Source of the DNA: Xanthomonas sp. 10-10
GTDB lineage: Bacteria > Pseudomonadota > Gammaproteobacteria > Xanthomonadales > Xanthomonadaceae
Assembly: GCF_040182365.1 (NCBI RefSeq)
Contig: NZ_CP144460.1
Span: 3,038,001 to 3,102,000 of the forward strand
DNA length: 64,000 nucleotides
Direction: 5' to 3'
Below are positions 47,472 to 57,922 of the stretch, one piece after another (position 1 is the first letter of the stretch; every line of letters begins with the position of its first letter). The translations under genes were made by a program, and so were the position numbers. The notes below the pieces were generated by a model. The model was not told the DNA's origin. It made no database searches and was given only the letters and a program-made list of their open reading frames with translations.

Positions 47472-48896
47472 TCAGTTCAATCGTGTTTCCGGCCCAGTGC
47501 CCCGCAGGAAGTAACGCACAAGCGCCACAGCCAACCCAAGGAATACGCCAAAGATGAAGCCCAAAGCGAGGTTCAATTTGAGTTTCGGCGAAGTCTTCGA
47601 CGTAGGCACATCTGCAGTGTCGACGATGGTCACGTTGTTGGCGCCGACATTGCTCGCCACACCGATTTCCTTGTAGCGCTGCAGGAGCGCATCGTAGAGC
47701 TGGCGGTTGGTGTCGACGTCGCGCTTGAGCATGTTGTAGCGGATGCTGCGGCTCTGCAGGTCCAGTTCGTTGGTACGCAGACCGGCGATGCGTTCGTTGA
47801 GCAACTGCTCCTGATGCACCGACGCGTCGTAGGTCGCCTTGAGCGACTGGCGGACGTTGACCACCTCACCATTGATCTGGCGGCGCGACTCTTCGATCTG
47901 CGCCTTCAGGCGCTGCATTTCCGGGTAATCCGGCTTGAAGGTCGACAGCTTCTGCTGATATTCGCTGGTCAAACGCACCTGCTCGCCGCGCAAGGTCTGG
48001 ATCAGCGGGCTGCTCAGCACCTGCGGCAACGACATGGCATCGCCGCTAGCGGCCTGACGCCAGGCGGCCTCGGCCTTGATGCGTGAATCCTGTGCCGACG
48101 CCAGCATCGCGTTGAGGTCGGTCAGGTTCTGCGCCGGCAACGACGGCTTGTCGTCGCCCACCGATACGATCTGCTCATCGGTCGAGTACGCAACCAGCGT
48201 CTTTTCCGAATCTTCCACCTTGTCGCGCAACTGCTCCAGGCGCTCCGCGAGGAACTTGGTCGCGAACGAAGACGCCTTCATGCGGCGCTCCTGCGTGCTC
48301 ACGATGAACACCTTCGGATAGGTGTTGGCGATCTTGGCCGCAAGTACCGGGTCCGGCGAGTCGTAGTTGACGTAGACCAGGCGCGAATTGAGGATCGGCT
48401 CGACGACCAGGCCTGCCAGCAAGGTGTCGGTCAGGCTGCGCTCGATGATCGCCTGGCGCGAATCCACCGACTTGCCTGCTTCCGGATTCTTGGCCGCCGC
48501 CTTTTCCAGCGCTTCTTCGACCTGCTGCTTGAACGCCGGCTCCTGATCGAGCTTGGCTTCACGAATCACCGCACGTGCCAGCGAGCGGCTCTGCAGCAAC
48601 TGGTACTGAGTCTGGTAGAAGTCGCGATCCTGCGGCGACTCGACCGGCATCAGGTTGTCGACGTTCACCACATTGAGCGAATCGCGCTCGATCTGCAGCG
48701 TGCTGGTGGCGCGATACTTTTCCGGCATCAGAAAGGTGATCACCAGCGCCAGCAGCACGGCGGCGATGGTGATCATGATGATCAGCCAGCGTTGCGACAC
48801 CAGGGCACGCCAGTAGTCGAGCAAGCTGACGTCGGCCAGTTCGAGATGCCCGTGACGCTGCGACGGCGAGGAACGATTGTCGGAATTCATACTCAT
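47472..48896 (-). CDS. gumC: GumC, xanthan chain-length/export protein (Wzz/PCP type)
   Basis: A 474-residue inner-membrane polysaccharide co-polymerase. A Wzz domain follows the first membrane helix (LIIMITIAAVLLALVITFLM), then a long periplasmic coiled-coil region (about 200-390) and a second helix (LALGFIFGVFLGLAVALV). It lacks the C-terminal Walker-type tyrosine kinase of Wzc. It works with GumB to control chain length and export. The start ATG at 48896 overlaps the gumB stop as ATGA; a second ATG at 48890 is only two codons later. Confidence 0.96.
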   Translation of the reverse strand: MSMNSDNRSSPSQRHGHLELADVSLLDYWRALVSQRWLIIMITIAAVLLALVITFLMPEKYRATSTLQIERDSLNVVNVDNLMPVESPQDRDFYQTQYQLLQSRSLARAVIREAKLDQEPAFKQQVEEALEKAAAKNPEAGKSVDSRQAIIERSLTDTLLAGLVVEPILNSRLVYVNYDSPDPVLAAKIANTYPKVFIVSTQERRMKASSFATKFLAERLEQLRDKVEDSEKTLVAYSTDEQIVSVGDDKPSLPAQNLTDLNAMLASAQDSRIKAEAAWRQAASGDAMSLPQVLSSPLIQTLRGEQVRLTSEYQQKLSTFKPDYPEMQRLKAQIEESRRQINGEVVNVRQSLKATYDASVHQEQLLNERIAGLRTNELDLQSRSIRYNMLKRDVDTNRQLYDALLQRYKEIGVASNVGANNVTIVDTADVPTSKTSPKLKLNLALGFIFGVFLGLAVALVRYFLRGTGPETRLN

Positions 48897-49591
48897 CGGT
48901 AAGCGCGCCACACCATCACTAAGGGGGTCAGTTCCAGCATGGTGCGCAACCAGACGCGCGCATCCGAGCGATACACCACGACGATATCGCCGCCATAGAT
49001 CTCAGGGTCCGGATTGGTGCCCTTCTCGATCTCGGTCAGGTCGAAGCGGGCGATCATCTTCTGCCCGTTGACCATGCGGAACACGATGACGTTGCCGCGG
49101 CTTGCCACGGTGCTGACGCCCTTGGCCTGTGCCACGGCCTGTTGCAGCGTCAGATTGGCACCGATCACCGGGTAGATGCCGGGCTCGGTGACGGCGCCGG
49201 TCACGGTCACCCGACGGCCATTGGATTCCTGCACAAACACCGACACCTGCGGATTCTGCAGGTAGCCGCTGCGGTAGCGATCGGCAACCATCTTTTCCAG
49301 CTCGCCGACACCCATGCCGGCGGCGTTGACGTCGCCGATCAACGGCAGCGAGATGTGACCGTTCTGATCGATGCGGACCTGCCGTTCCAGATCGTCGACC
49401 TGAAACACCTTCACCAGCAACAGGTCGCCTGGGGAGAGTCGATACTCGGGCTGCACCGCGGACATTGCCAGCGGATCGGGAAGCGGCAATGACCTCGCCA
49501 TGTCCTTCCCGGTGCTGCAGGCACCCAGTGTCATCGAGCAGATCAACGCCAGGCTGAGGCCTTGGCAAAATCGTCCGATCAGTTTCTTCAT
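48893..49591 (-). CDS. gumB: GumB, outer-membrane polysaccharide export lipoprotein
   Basis: A 232-residue outer-membrane polysaccharide export (OPX) protein. The signal peptide (MKKLIGRFCQGLSLALICSM) ends in the lipobox LGAC. The Poly_export/PES domain (YRLSPGDLLLVKVFQVDDL) and SLBB-like segment (VTVTGAVTEPGIYPVIG) follow. It lacks the C-terminal alpha-helix of E. coli Wza, so the final pore may differ. It is the first gene of the gum operon, and ATG 49591 gives the signal peptide. Confidence 0.97.
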   Translation of the reverse strand: MKKLIGRFCQGLSLALICSMTLGACSTGKDMARSLPLPDPLAMSAVQPEYRLSPGDLLLVKVFQVDDLERQVRIDQNGHISLPLIGDVNAAGMGVGELEKMVADRYRSGYLQNPQVSVFVQESNGRRVTVTGAVTEPGIYPVIGANLTLQQAVAQAKGVSTVASRGNVIVFRMVNGQKMIARFDLTEIEKGTNPDPEIYGGDIVVVYRSDARVWLRTMLELTPLVMVWRAYR

Positions 49592-50024
49592 GCGTGTGGC
49601 TGGCTGCCTCGGTTGGGTGGGACAGGAGCTCGCGCAGCATTCAACCGGCCAAACACGCCAGCACGAACGTACGACAGAGGGTTCATCCCGGAACACCGGG
49701 ATCACGACGGGTATGACGTGTTGCACTGCACTATGGCACAGAACGATCGCATCGCAAGACGCGGCACGCCATTTTTTTGACGGCGTTGGCCTATTGATTC
49801 AAGTTCGTCGTTACCGCGTTAACAAACCGTGATCCACGTTCTAATCCGTTGCTAATGATTTGGAGTGTTTCCGGATACTTAGCATCGTTGTGTGACCTTC
49901 GTCCATAGCGAACTGAACCGAAAAAACTGACCGCTAGCCTTCGGTTCATGCTGCACTGCGATATGCCGATCTGCATATCGAGCGAACGCTGCCAGGACAC
50001 AAAAGTGCAATGGTGCGGCGCAAC
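49592..50024 (-). promoter_or_regulatory. Leader and promoter region of the gum operon
   Basis: This 433-bp stretch between gumB and the tRNA-Pro terminator has no gene. Part of it (about 49790-50020) is clearly richer in A+T than its surroundings and must hold the main gum promoter known to lie upstream of gumB in X. campestris. A run of seven T's lies near 49770-49779 on the plus strand. Exact -35/-10 boxes are not assigned because several weak candidates exist. A frame across it ('IAQPGSALVWG...') belongs to the tRNA. Confidence 0.6.
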
Positions 50025-50054
50025 AAAAAAGCCCATGTCGAACCGACATGGGCT
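50025..50054 (-). terminator. Rho-independent terminator after tRNA-Pro
   Basis: On the minus strand the arms GCCCATGTCG and CGACATGGGC (10 bp perfect, plus an A-T pair) enclose a three-base loop and are followed by a run of six T's. It ends the thrS-to-tRNA-Pro transcript and insulates the gum promoter behind it. Confidence 0.92.
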
Positions 50055-50061
50055 TGATGTT

Positions 50062-50138
50062 TGGTCGGGGTAGCCGGATTCGAACCGACGACCACTAGTC
50101 CCCCAGACTAGTGCGCTACCAGGCTGCGCTATACCCCG
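50062..50138 (-). tRNA. tRNA-Pro(GGG)
   Basis: A 77-nt cloverleaf on the minus strand: acceptor CGGGGTA, D-arm GCGCAGCCTGGTAGCGC, anticodon stem ACTAG/CTAGT with loop CTGGGGG (anticodon GGG), and T-arm GTTCGAATC. The CCA end is encoded. It sits between the MerR-like gene and the gum promoter, with a strong terminator eight bases further on. Confidence 0.97.
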
Positions 50139-50199
50139 AAGATGATGCATCCCGTCGCGAGGACGGCCTGCGATTATAGCGGCTTTGTGAAGCGTTTTC

Positions 50200-50556
50200 C
50201 TAGCGGCGCAGCAGTTGCAGCACTTCTTCCAATTCCATGCGCACCTGCTTGATGATCTGATTGCTCAGCGCCGACTCGCTTTTGGCGCCATCGCCCTCCA
50301 ACCGCAGACGCGCCCCGCCGATGGTATAGCCCTGCTCGTAAAGCAGGCCGCGGATCTGCCGAACCATCAGCACATCGTGGCGCTGGTAGTAACGGCGGTT
50401 GCCGCGCCGCTTGACCGGCTCCAGGCTCGGAAACTCAGTTTCCCAGTACCGCAGCACATGCGGCTTGACGTCGCACAGTTCGCTGACCTCACCGATGGTG
50501 AAATAGCGCTTGGCCGGAATCGGCGGTAGTTCGCGATTACTGCCCGGATCCAGCAT
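50200..50556 (-). CDS. MerR family transcriptional regulator
   Basis: A 118-residue MerR-type regulator with the N-terminal winged helix [22 protein letters not shown] and the wing [12 protein letters not shown], then a short dimerisation helix. It lacks metal-binding cysteines at the C-terminus. This small MerR protein beside ihfA is conserved in many gammaproteobacteria, but its target is not known. It overlaps the ihfA gene by 20 bases and is probably made from the same transcript. Confidence 0.92.
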   Translation of the reverse strand: MLDPGSNRELPPIPAKRYFTIGEVSELCDVKPHVLRYWETEFPSLEPVKRRGNRRYYQRHDVLMVRQIRGLLYEQGYTIGGARLRLEGDGAKSESALSNQIIKQVRMELEEVLQLLRR

Positions 50557-50836
50557 AAGCCTCCACCCGCTCCTTGAGCTTCTGGCCAGGACGGAAGGTC
50601 ACCACCGTCCGGGCCGAGATCGGAATTTCCTCGCCGGTCTTGGGATTGCGACCGGGCCGTTGGTTCTTGCGCCGCAAATCGAAGTTGCCGAACCCCGACA
50701 GCTTGACCTGACGCCCCTGCTCCAGCGCATCGCGCAGCACATCGAAAAACGCGTCGACAAATTCCTTCGCCTCACGCTTGTTCAGGCCGACCTCGTCGAA
50801 CAGACGCTCGGCCATCTCCGCTTTCGTCAATGCCAT
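50537..50836 (-). CDS. ihfA: Integration host factor alpha subunit
   Basis: A 99-residue DNA-bending protein, alpha subunit of IHF. It has the typical start [28 protein letters not shown] and the beta-arm [20 protein letters not shown]. It follows pheT as in E. coli and other gammaproteobacteria (pheST-ihfA order). IHF bends DNA at promoters and recombination sites; a role in gum transcription nearby is possible but not shown here. Confidence 0.97.
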   Translation of the reverse strand: MALTKAEMAERLFDEVGLNKREAKEFVDAFFDVLRDALEQGRQVKLSGFGNFDLRRKNQRPGRNPKTGEEIPISARTVVTFRPGQKLKERVEAYAGSGQ

Positions 50837-50857
50837 GCCAATCCCCTGGTTACCGCC

Positions 50858-53236
50858 TCAACTCCGGATCCGGGCGCGGTGCTCGCGCTCGATCACGGCC
50901 ACCACATCGGTAACGACCGCATCCACGTCCCGGTCGGTGAGAGTGCGCGAGTTATCCTGCAAAATCAAGCCCATAGCAAGACTCTTGAAACCTGGCTCGA
51001 CCCCCTGCCCGACATAGCGGTCGAACAGCTGCACCTCGCGCAGCAACGGGCCAACCGTGGTCTGCACGCTGGCCGACAGCGCCGCCCAACTGACCGCCTC
51101 CGGCACCAGGAAGGCCAGATCGCGACGCACCGACGGGTACCGCGACAGCTCGCCGGCACGCGGCAGCGCCCGTCGCACCAGCGGCTCCAGCTGCAGTTCA
51201 AACGCGATCACATCGACGTCGATCTCCAGCGCCTTGGTCAGCCGCGGATGCACCTGGCCGATCCAGCCGATGCACACGCCATCGCGACAGATATCGGCCG
51301 ACCGGCCTGGATGCCCGAATGGCTGACTGGAAGGCTGGAACTCCAGCGCCGCGCCGCTGGCTGCTGCCAGTGCCATCAGGTCGCCTTTCACATCGTGAAA
51401 GTCCACCTTGCGCGCGGGCTCGCCCCATTGCAACGCCAGCGCATCGCCACAGACCGCGGCAGCGACATGCTGGGATTCCCGAGGGGCAGCGCCTGCCTGC
51501 GCGGCGGCGGCAAACACCTTGCCCAGCTCGAACAGCCGCACTCGGCCTGCCTGACGGGCAGCGTTGCGGCCCAATGTGGCGACCAGGCCAGGCAACAGGC
51601 GCGGGCGCATGATGGCCAGCTCGGCACTGAGCGGATTGGCCAGCGGCACCAGGCCGTCGGTCAGCTGCCAGCGCTCCAGCAAGGTGGCATCGACAAAGGC
51701 GTAGTTGATGGTTTCCTGCAGCTCGCGCGCCACCAGCTGGCGGCGCACGCTGAGCTCGTCGAGCTGGGTCTCGCTCGGCATCGCAATCCGGCTTGCCCCG
51801 CCCGGCAGCGTGGTCGGCACGCGGTCGTAGCCGTGGATACGCGCCAACTCTTCGATCAGGTCTTCTTCGATGGCGATATCGAAGCGACGGCTCGGCGCCA
51901 TCACCTGCCAGCCTTCGGCAACCGCCTCCAGCTGCATGCCGAGCGCGCCCAGGATGCGCACGACCTCGGCGTCATCGATCCGGATGCCCAGCACGCGCGC
52001 GATCCGCGCACGCCGCAGCAGAATGTTTGCAGGCTGCGGCAGATGCTGCGGCAGTTGCGCATGCACGACCGGGCCCGGCGTGCCACCGGCCAGTTCCAGC
52101 ACCAGCCGCGTCGCGACTTCAATCGCCTGCGGCGCCAGCGCCGGGTCCACGCCACGCTCGAAGCGATGACCGGCATCGGTATGCAGCCCGAGCTTGCGGC
52201 CACGGCCCATGATCGCGGCCGGATCGAAGTACGCCGACTCCAGGAACACGTTGCGCGTGGTCTCGGTGACGCGCGTGTCCAGCCCACCCATCAGACCGGC
52301 CAATGCCACCGGGCGGTCGGCATCGGTGATGGTCAGGAAGCTATCGTCCAGCGTGACCTGCCGCCCATCCAGCAGCGCCAGCTGCTCGCCACCGCGCGAA
52401 CGGCGCACCCCGATCGGGCCCTGCAAGGTATCCAGATCGAAGGCATGCATCGGCTGGCCCAGCTCCAGCATCACGTACTGGGTAATATCCACCAGCAACG
52501 ACACCGGGCGCACGCCGCTGCGGCGCAGCCGCTCGGCCAGCCACACAGGCGTTTTCGCGGCCGGGTCGATGCCCTCGACCACCCGCCCGCAGTAGCGCGG
52601 CGCTTCCTTGCCGGCATTCAACTCCACCGCGAGCGTGCGTGTGGACGCCGACGCGACGGCCCCGGCATCGAGTGCCACCACTTCGCTGGCGCACGCTGCG
52701 GCCACGTCGAAGGCGATGCCACGCACGCTGAAACAATCGGCACGATTGGGGGTGAGCTTGATTTCGATGCTGGCATCCGGCAAGCCCAGGTAGTCCGCCA
52801 GGGCCTGCCCCACCGGCGCATCGTCCGGCAACTCGAACAGCCCGGACGCATCGCCATCCAGGCCCAGCTCCTTGGCCGAGCACAACATGCCGTTGGACGC
52901 GACCCCGCGCAGCTTGGCCGCGGTGATGGTCAGTTCGCCGATCTGCGCGCCAACCAGCGCCAGCGGCGCCACCAGACCGGCACGCGCATTGGGCGCGCCA
53001 CACACGATCTGCAGCAACTCGCCCTGCCCGGCATCGACACTGCAGACCTGCAGGCGATCGGCTTCCGGGTGTCGCACGGCGTCGACGATGCGCGCCACCA
53101 CCACCTGACCAAGTGCCTCGCCCAACGGCGTGACGTCTTCGACTTCCAGGCCGATCGCCGTCAGCGTGGCGGCAAGTTCCTCGCGCGAGGCCTGGATCGG
53201 AACGTGGCTACGCAGCCAATTTTCAGAGAATTTCAT
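50858..53236 (-). CDS. pheT: Phenylalanyl-tRNA synthetase beta subunit
   Basis: A 792-residue beta chain of the alpha2-beta2 PheRS. The N-terminal tRNA-binding (EMAP-like) domain holds QVCSVDAGQGELLQIVCGAPNARAGL-type segments. The B3/B4 editing domain, the B5 domain and the C-terminal FDX-ACB anticodon-binding fold (LSRYPSVRRDLAFLV) follow. ATG 53236 (MKFSENWLRSHV) is the family start; the open frame to 53278 reads through the repeat upstream. A palindromic insertion separates it from pheS. Confidence 0.97.
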   Translation of the reverse strand: MKFSENWLRSHVPIQASREELAATLTAIGLEVEDVTPLGEALGQVVVARIVDAVRHPEADRLQVCSVDAGQGELLQIVCGAPNARAGLVAPLALVGAQIGELTITAAKLRGVASNGMLCSAKELGLDGDASGLFELPDDAPVGQALADYLGLPDASIEIKLTPNRADCFSVRGIAFDVAAACASEVVALDAGAVASASTRTLAVELNAGKEAPRYCGRVVEGIDPAAKTPVWLAERLRRSGVRPVSLLVDITQYVMLELGQPMHAFDLDTLQGPIGVRRSRGGEQLALLDGRQVTLDDSFLTITDADRPVALAGLMGGLDTRVTETTRNVFLESAYFDPAAIMGRGRKLGLHTDAGHRFERGVDPALAPQAIEVATRLVLELAGGTPGPVVHAQLPQHLPQPANILLRRARIARVLGIRIDDAEVVRILGALGMQLEAVAEGWQVMAPSRRFDIAIEEDLIEELARIHGYDRVPTTLPGGASRIAMPSETQLDELSVRRQLVARELQETINYAFVDATLLERWQLTDGLVPLANPLSAELAIMRPRLLPGLVATLGRNAARQAGRVRLFELGKVFAAAAQAGAAPRESQHVAAAVCGDALALQWGEPARKVDFHDVKGDLMALAAASGAALEFQPSSQPFGHPGRSADICRDGVCIGWIGQVHPRLTKALEIDVDVIAFELQLEPLVRRALPRAGELSRYPSVRRDLAFLVPEAVSWAALSASVQTTVGPLLREVQLFDRYVGQGVEPGFKSLAMGLILQDNSRTLTDRDVDAVVTDVVAVIEREHRARIRS

Positions 53237-53243
53237 GAGGAGC

Positions 53244-53358
53244 CGGGAATCGGGAATGGAGAATGGGGAATTGCACAAGCAGGGATGCCGGGCCTTCGGA
53301 ACGGGACCTGCAGAGCGCGTGGCCGCTGCGATTCCCCATTCCCAATTCCCGATTCCCC
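53244..53358. repeat. Long inverted repeat of GGGAAT heptads between pheS and pheT
   Basis: The left arm (53244-53272) is built of GGGAATC/GGGAATG-like heptads. The right arm (53330-53358) is its reverse complement over about 27 bp with two mismatches. The 57-nt loop is non-repetitive. The element fills most of the 126-bp gap between the pheS stop and the pheT start, so it would form a strong hairpin in the pheST mRNA. The same heptad occurs as direct repeats at 59374-59428. Confidence 0.85.
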
Positions 53359-53362
53359 GCCG

Positions 53363-54370
<1,008 letters not shown>

Positions 54371-54471
54371 TCAACTGCTCAGCCGAACGGTGTTTCCGGA
54401 TGCACCGGAATGCATTGCTACTCAAATCGCGTCCTGCCAGGCATCAACTCAACGATGCCGGCCATCTAAAA

Positions 54472-54503
54472 ACGCAAAAGGGGAAGGACTTGCGCCCTTC
54501 CCC
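54472..54503 (-). terminator. Terminator/attenuator hairpin between rplT and pheS
   Basis: On the minus strand GGGGAAGG and CCTTCCCC form an eight-base stem around an eight-base loop, followed by TTTT and T-rich sequence. It lies about 115 bp upstream of pheS. No Phe-rich leader peptide was found upstream, so it looks like a partial terminator, not an E. coli-like pheS attenuator. Confidence 0.75.
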
Positions 54504-54620
54504 CTGCATATCTGCTTGCCCTCGCCGGAGGCCTGCACACGAATGCGCAAACCCCGACAAGAAACTACCCTTTCAAAAGTCCGCACATGGATGTGCAGGC
54601 TCTTGCAGAGGGACCTGCAT

Positions 54621-54980
54621 TTACGCCGCCAGCGCGCCCTTTGCCTTCTCGGCCAGCGCGGCAAAGCCGGCGGCGTCGTGCACGGCGATATCAGCCAGCA
54701 CCTTACGGTCCAGGGTGATGCCAGCCTTGAGCAGGCCGTTCATGAAACGGCTGTAGCTCAAGCCGTTGATGCGGGCAGCCGCGTTGATGCGGGTGATCCA
54801 CAGCGAACGGAAATTACGCTTCTTCTGCTTACGACCAATATAGGCGTACTGCTGCGCCTTGATGACCGCCTGCTTGGCAACGCGGAACACCTTGCGGCGA
54901 GCGTTGTAGTAACCCTTTGCCAGGGTCAGAATTTTCTTGTGGCGGCGACGCGCCTGTACGCCACGCTTTACTCGTGCCAT
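54621..54980 (-). CDS. rplT: 50S ribosomal protein L20
   Basis: A 119-residue ribosomal protein with the standard L20 start [29 protein letters not shown] (given in part), a basic helix that binds 23S rRNA, and a globular C-terminus ([18 protein letters not shown]). In E. coli L20 represses translation of its own operon by binding upstream of rpmI. It follows rpmI by ten bases. Order infC-rpmI-rplT is the universal arrangement. Confidence 0.98.
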
Positions 54981-54990
54981 GGGTCAGTCC

Positions 54991-55188
54991 TCAGAGGTAG
55001 GGAAGCATACGGTCAAGACGGCCAGCGTCCTCGGCACGGACGTGATTCGTCTGCCGCAGGTTGCGCTTCCGCTTGGTCGCTTTCTTCGTGAGGATGTGGC
55101 TACGGTTAGCGTGGCCGCACTTGTACTTGCCGGAGGCGGTCTTGCGGAAACGCTTGGCCGCCGCCCGGTTGGTCTTGATCTTGGGCAT
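54991..55188 (-). CDS. rpmI: 50S ribosomal protein L35
   Basis: A 65-residue basic ribosomal protein with the L35 family start [20 protein letters not shown] and [11 protein letters not shown]. It lies 238 bp after infC, a longer spacer than usual that may hold the L20-dependent control region. Confidence 0.98.
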
Positions 55189-55426
55189 TGCAATGTCCTT
55201 GATGGTGTTTTGTCACTGACACGGGCGGCAGTCTTGCGACCACACTTTCCATCCTTGCCCTTGCCTGCTTGTAAGTCCTTGATCGAACACGATCCGGACA
55301 GGTCCTGTACCGCTTGCGCGGCGCCCCGGCAAAACCGGGCCGCGCAGTCTACCCGTTGCCGGGACTTCTTGCAAATCGCTGCTGTCGCCAGTCGGACCGA
55401 CCCTACCAGGGCCGGTCGCGGTGGAA

Positions 55427-55954
55427 TCAGATCTTTTTCTTGGGCGCGATCATCATGACCATCTGCCGCCCTTCCAGGCGCGGACGGGACTCGATGACGA
55501 TGTCTTCGCCCAGGTCGGCCTCGATGCGTGCCGCCATCTCGCGCCCCAGCTCCTGGTGGCTCATTTCGCGGCCACGGAAGCGGATGTTGACCTTGACCTT
55601 GTCGCCCTCTTCCAGGAAGCGGCGCATGTTGCGCAGCTTGATCTGGTAGTCGCCCTCGTCCGTGACCGGACGAAACTTGAGTTCCTTGATCTCGACCTGC
55701 TTGGTCTTCTTCTTGGCCTCGTTGGCCTTTTTCTGCTGCTCGAACTTGAACTTGCCGAAATCCATGATCTTGCAGACCGGCGGATCGGCCTGCGGCTGGA
55801 TTTCGACCAGATCCAGGCCTTCTTCCTCGGCCTTGGCGAGCGCTTCGTCGCGCGACAACACGCCGACCATCTCACCGTCACTGCCGATCACGCGGACGCG
55901 CGGCACACGGATTTCTTGGTTCTTGCGGTTCTGTTTGTTGTCAGGGGTACTGAT
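55427..55954 (-). CDS. infC: Translation initiation factor IF-3 (apparent ATC start)
   Basis: A 175-residue IF-3 with the N-domain ([20 protein letters not shown]), lysine-rich linker ([20 protein letters not shown]) and C-domain with [18 protein letters not shown]. The first ATG/GTG in frame (GTG, 55906) would cut off the first conserved residues. The in-frame codon ATC at 55954 follows a GGGAG site by eight bases and gives [20 protein letters not shown], which matches the family N-terminus. Non-canonical AUU/AUC starts let IF-3 repress its own translation in enterics, so this is functionally expected. Precise start is inferred. Confidence 0.94.
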   Translation of the reverse strand: MSTPDNKQNRKNQEIRVPRVRVIGSDGEMVGVLSRDEALAKAEEEGLDLVEIQPQADPPVCKIMDFGKFKFEQQKKANEAKKKTKQVEIKELKFRPVTDEGDYQIKLRNMRRFLEEGDKVKVNIRFRGREMSHQELGREMAARIEADLGEDIVIESRPRLEGRQMVMMIAPKKKI

Positions 55955-56017
55955 ATTGCAATCTCCCAGGGGAATCGAACCGGCGCATCCGGATCATCCA
56001 GACCGGCCGGGGTTGGC

Positions 56018-57922
56018 TCACGCTGCCTGCTCTGCCTGCAGGCGTTCGATGAAGGCGGAGACCGACATGGTCCCGAGGTCCTCCCCCGAACGCGTCCGCA
56101 CAGCGACCGCGCCATTTTCCTTCTCGCGGTCACCGACCACGAGCAGGTAAGGCACGCGTTGCAGCGTATGCTCGCGAATCTTATAACCGATCTTCTCATT
56201 ACGCAAATCGGCGTTGACACGGAAGCCTTGATTTGCAAGGGTTTTCCGAACCGAGTCCACATATTCAGCCTGAGCGTCGGTGATGTTGGCGACAACGACC
56301 TGGACCGGGGCGAGCCAGGACGGGAAGGCGCCGGCATGGTGCTCGATCAAAATACCGATGAACCGCTCCATCGAACCGACGATGGCCCGGTGCAGCATCA
56401 CCGGATGCTTCTTCTGGCTGTGCTCGTCCACGTACTCGGCGCCGAGGCGGCCGGGCATCATGAAATCGACCTGCATCGTCCCCAGCTGCCAGGTGCGGCC
56501 GATGGCGTCCTTGAGGTGGTACTCGATCTTGGGGCCGTAGAAGGCGCCCTCGCCCGGCAGCTCCTGCCACTCCACCCCGCACACGCCCAGCGCGCTGCGC
56601 AGCGCGGCTTCGGCCTTGTCCCAGGTCACATCGTCGCCCAGGCGCTTTTCCGGGCGCAGCGCGATCTTGATCTCGATGTCCTCGAAGCCGAACGCGGTGT
56701 ACACCGCCAGTGCCTGCTGGTGGAAGGCGGTGACTTCGGCTTCGATCTGCGATTCCAGGCAGAACACATGCCCGTCGTCCTGGGTGAAGCCGCGTACGCG
56801 CAGGATGCCGTGCAGCGCGCCGGAGGGCTCGTTGCGGTGGCAGGCGCCGAACTCGCCGTAGCGGATCGGCAGGTCGCGGTAGCTGTGCAGGCCCTGGTTG
56901 AACACCTGCACATGGCCGGGGCAGTTCATCGGCTTGACCGCGTAGGTGCGCTTCTCCGACTCGGTGAAGAACATCGCGTCCTGGTAGTTGTCCCAGTGGC
57001 CGGACTTCTGCCACAGCGACACGTCCAGGATCTGCGGGCAGCGCACCTCGCCGTAGCCGCTGTCGCGGTAGACCTTGCGCATGTACTGCTCGACCACCTG
57101 CCACAGCGACCAGCCCTTGGGATGCCAGAACACCAGGCCGGGCGCCTCTTCCTGCAGATGGAACAGGTCCTGCTGCTTGCCGATGCGGCGATGGTCGCGC
57201 TTGTCGGCCTCTTCCATGCGCAGGATGTAGGCGTCCAGCTGCTTCTTGTCGGCCCAGGCGGTGCCGTAGATGCGCTGCAGCTGCTCGTTCTTGGCATCGC
57301 CGCGCCAGTAGGCGCCGGAAATGCGGGTCAGCTTGAAGGCCTTGAGGAAGCGCGTGTTGGGCACGTGCGGGCCGCGGCACATGTCCACGTATTCCTGGTG
57401 GTAGTACAGGCCCATCGCGGTGATGTCCTCGGACATGTCCTCGATCAGGCGCAGCTTGTACTCCTCGCCGCGCTGGGCGAACACCTCGATCACCTCGGCG
57501 CGCGGGGTGACCTTCTTGATCACGTCGTAATCCTGCGCGATCAGTTCCTGCATGCGCTGCTCGATCGCGGCCATGTCGTCCGGCGTGAATGGGCGCTCGC
57601 TGTAGATGTCGTAGTAGAAGCCTTCGGCGATGACCGGGCCGATCACCATCTTGACCTCCGGGTACAGCTGCTTGACCGCATGCCCGACCAGATGCGCGCA
57701 GGAGTGGCGGATGATCTCCACGCCTTCGGCGTCCTTGGCGGTGATGATGCGCAGGCTGGCATCGTGGTCGATGACGTCGCTGGCGTCGACCAGCTGGCCA
57801 TCGACCTGGCCGGCGATGGTGGCCTTGGCCAGGCCGGCGCCGATCGACTGGGCGACCTGCATCACCGAGACGGGGGATTCGAATTCGCGGCGGCTGCCGT
57901 CGGGGAGCGTGATATTGATCAT
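56018..57922 (-). CDS. thrS: Threonyl-tRNA synthetase
   Basis: A 634-residue class II synthetase. The order is a TGS domain ([17 protein letters not shown]), the SAD editing domain ([16 protein letters not shown]), the catalytic core with [10 protein letters not shown] (zinc Cys) and motif 2 [20 protein letters not shown], and a C-terminal anticodon-binding domain ([19 protein letters not shown]). ATG 57922 is the family start; longer frames upstream are chance. It is the first gene of the thrS-infC-rpmI-rplT-pheST-ihfA block. Confidence 0.98.
   Translation of the reverse strand: MINITLPDGSRREFESPVSVMQVAQSIGAGLAKATIAGQVDGQLVDASDVIDHDASLRIITAKDAEGVEIIRHSCAHLVGHAVKQLYPEVKMVIGPVIAEGFYYDIYSERPFTPDDMAAIEQRMQELIAQDYDVIKKVTPRAEVIEVFAQRGEEYKLRLIEDMSEDITAMGLYYHQEYVDMCRGPHVPNTRFLKAFKLTRISGAYWRGDAKNEQLQRIYGTAWADKKQLDAYILRMEEADKRDHRRIGKQQDLFHLQEEAPGLVFWHPKGWSLWQVVEQYMRKVYRDSGYGEVRCPQILDVSLWQKSGHWDNYQDAMFFTESEKRTYAVKPMNCPGHVQVFNQGLHSYRDLPIRYGEFGACHRNEPSGALHGILRVRGFTQDDGHVFCLESQIEAEVTAFHQQALAVYTAFGFEDIEIKIALRPEKRLGDDVTWDKAEAALRSALGVCGVEWQELPGEGAFYGPKIEYHLKDAIGRTWQLGTMQVDFMMPGRLGAEYVDEHSQKKHPVMLHRAIVGSMERFIGILIEHHAGAFPSWLAPVQVVVANITDAQAEYVDSVRKTLANQGFRVNADLRNEKIGYKIREHTLQRVPYLLVVGDREKENGAVAVRTRSGEDLGTMSVSAFIERLQAEQAA

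Noticed and set aside
49791..50150. 119-codon minus frame reading IAQPGSALVWG
   Set aside because: It runs through tRNA-Pro and its terminator; this is the well-known false translation of that tRNA.
50054..50199. Possible integrase-type att site at the tRNA-Pro 3' end
   Set aside because: No integrase gene or matching direct repeat of the tRNA end was found in the window.
54504..54620. Phe-rich leader peptide for pheS attenuation, as in E. coli
   Set aside because: Short frames ahead of the hairpin contain at most one Phe, so classical attenuation is not supported.
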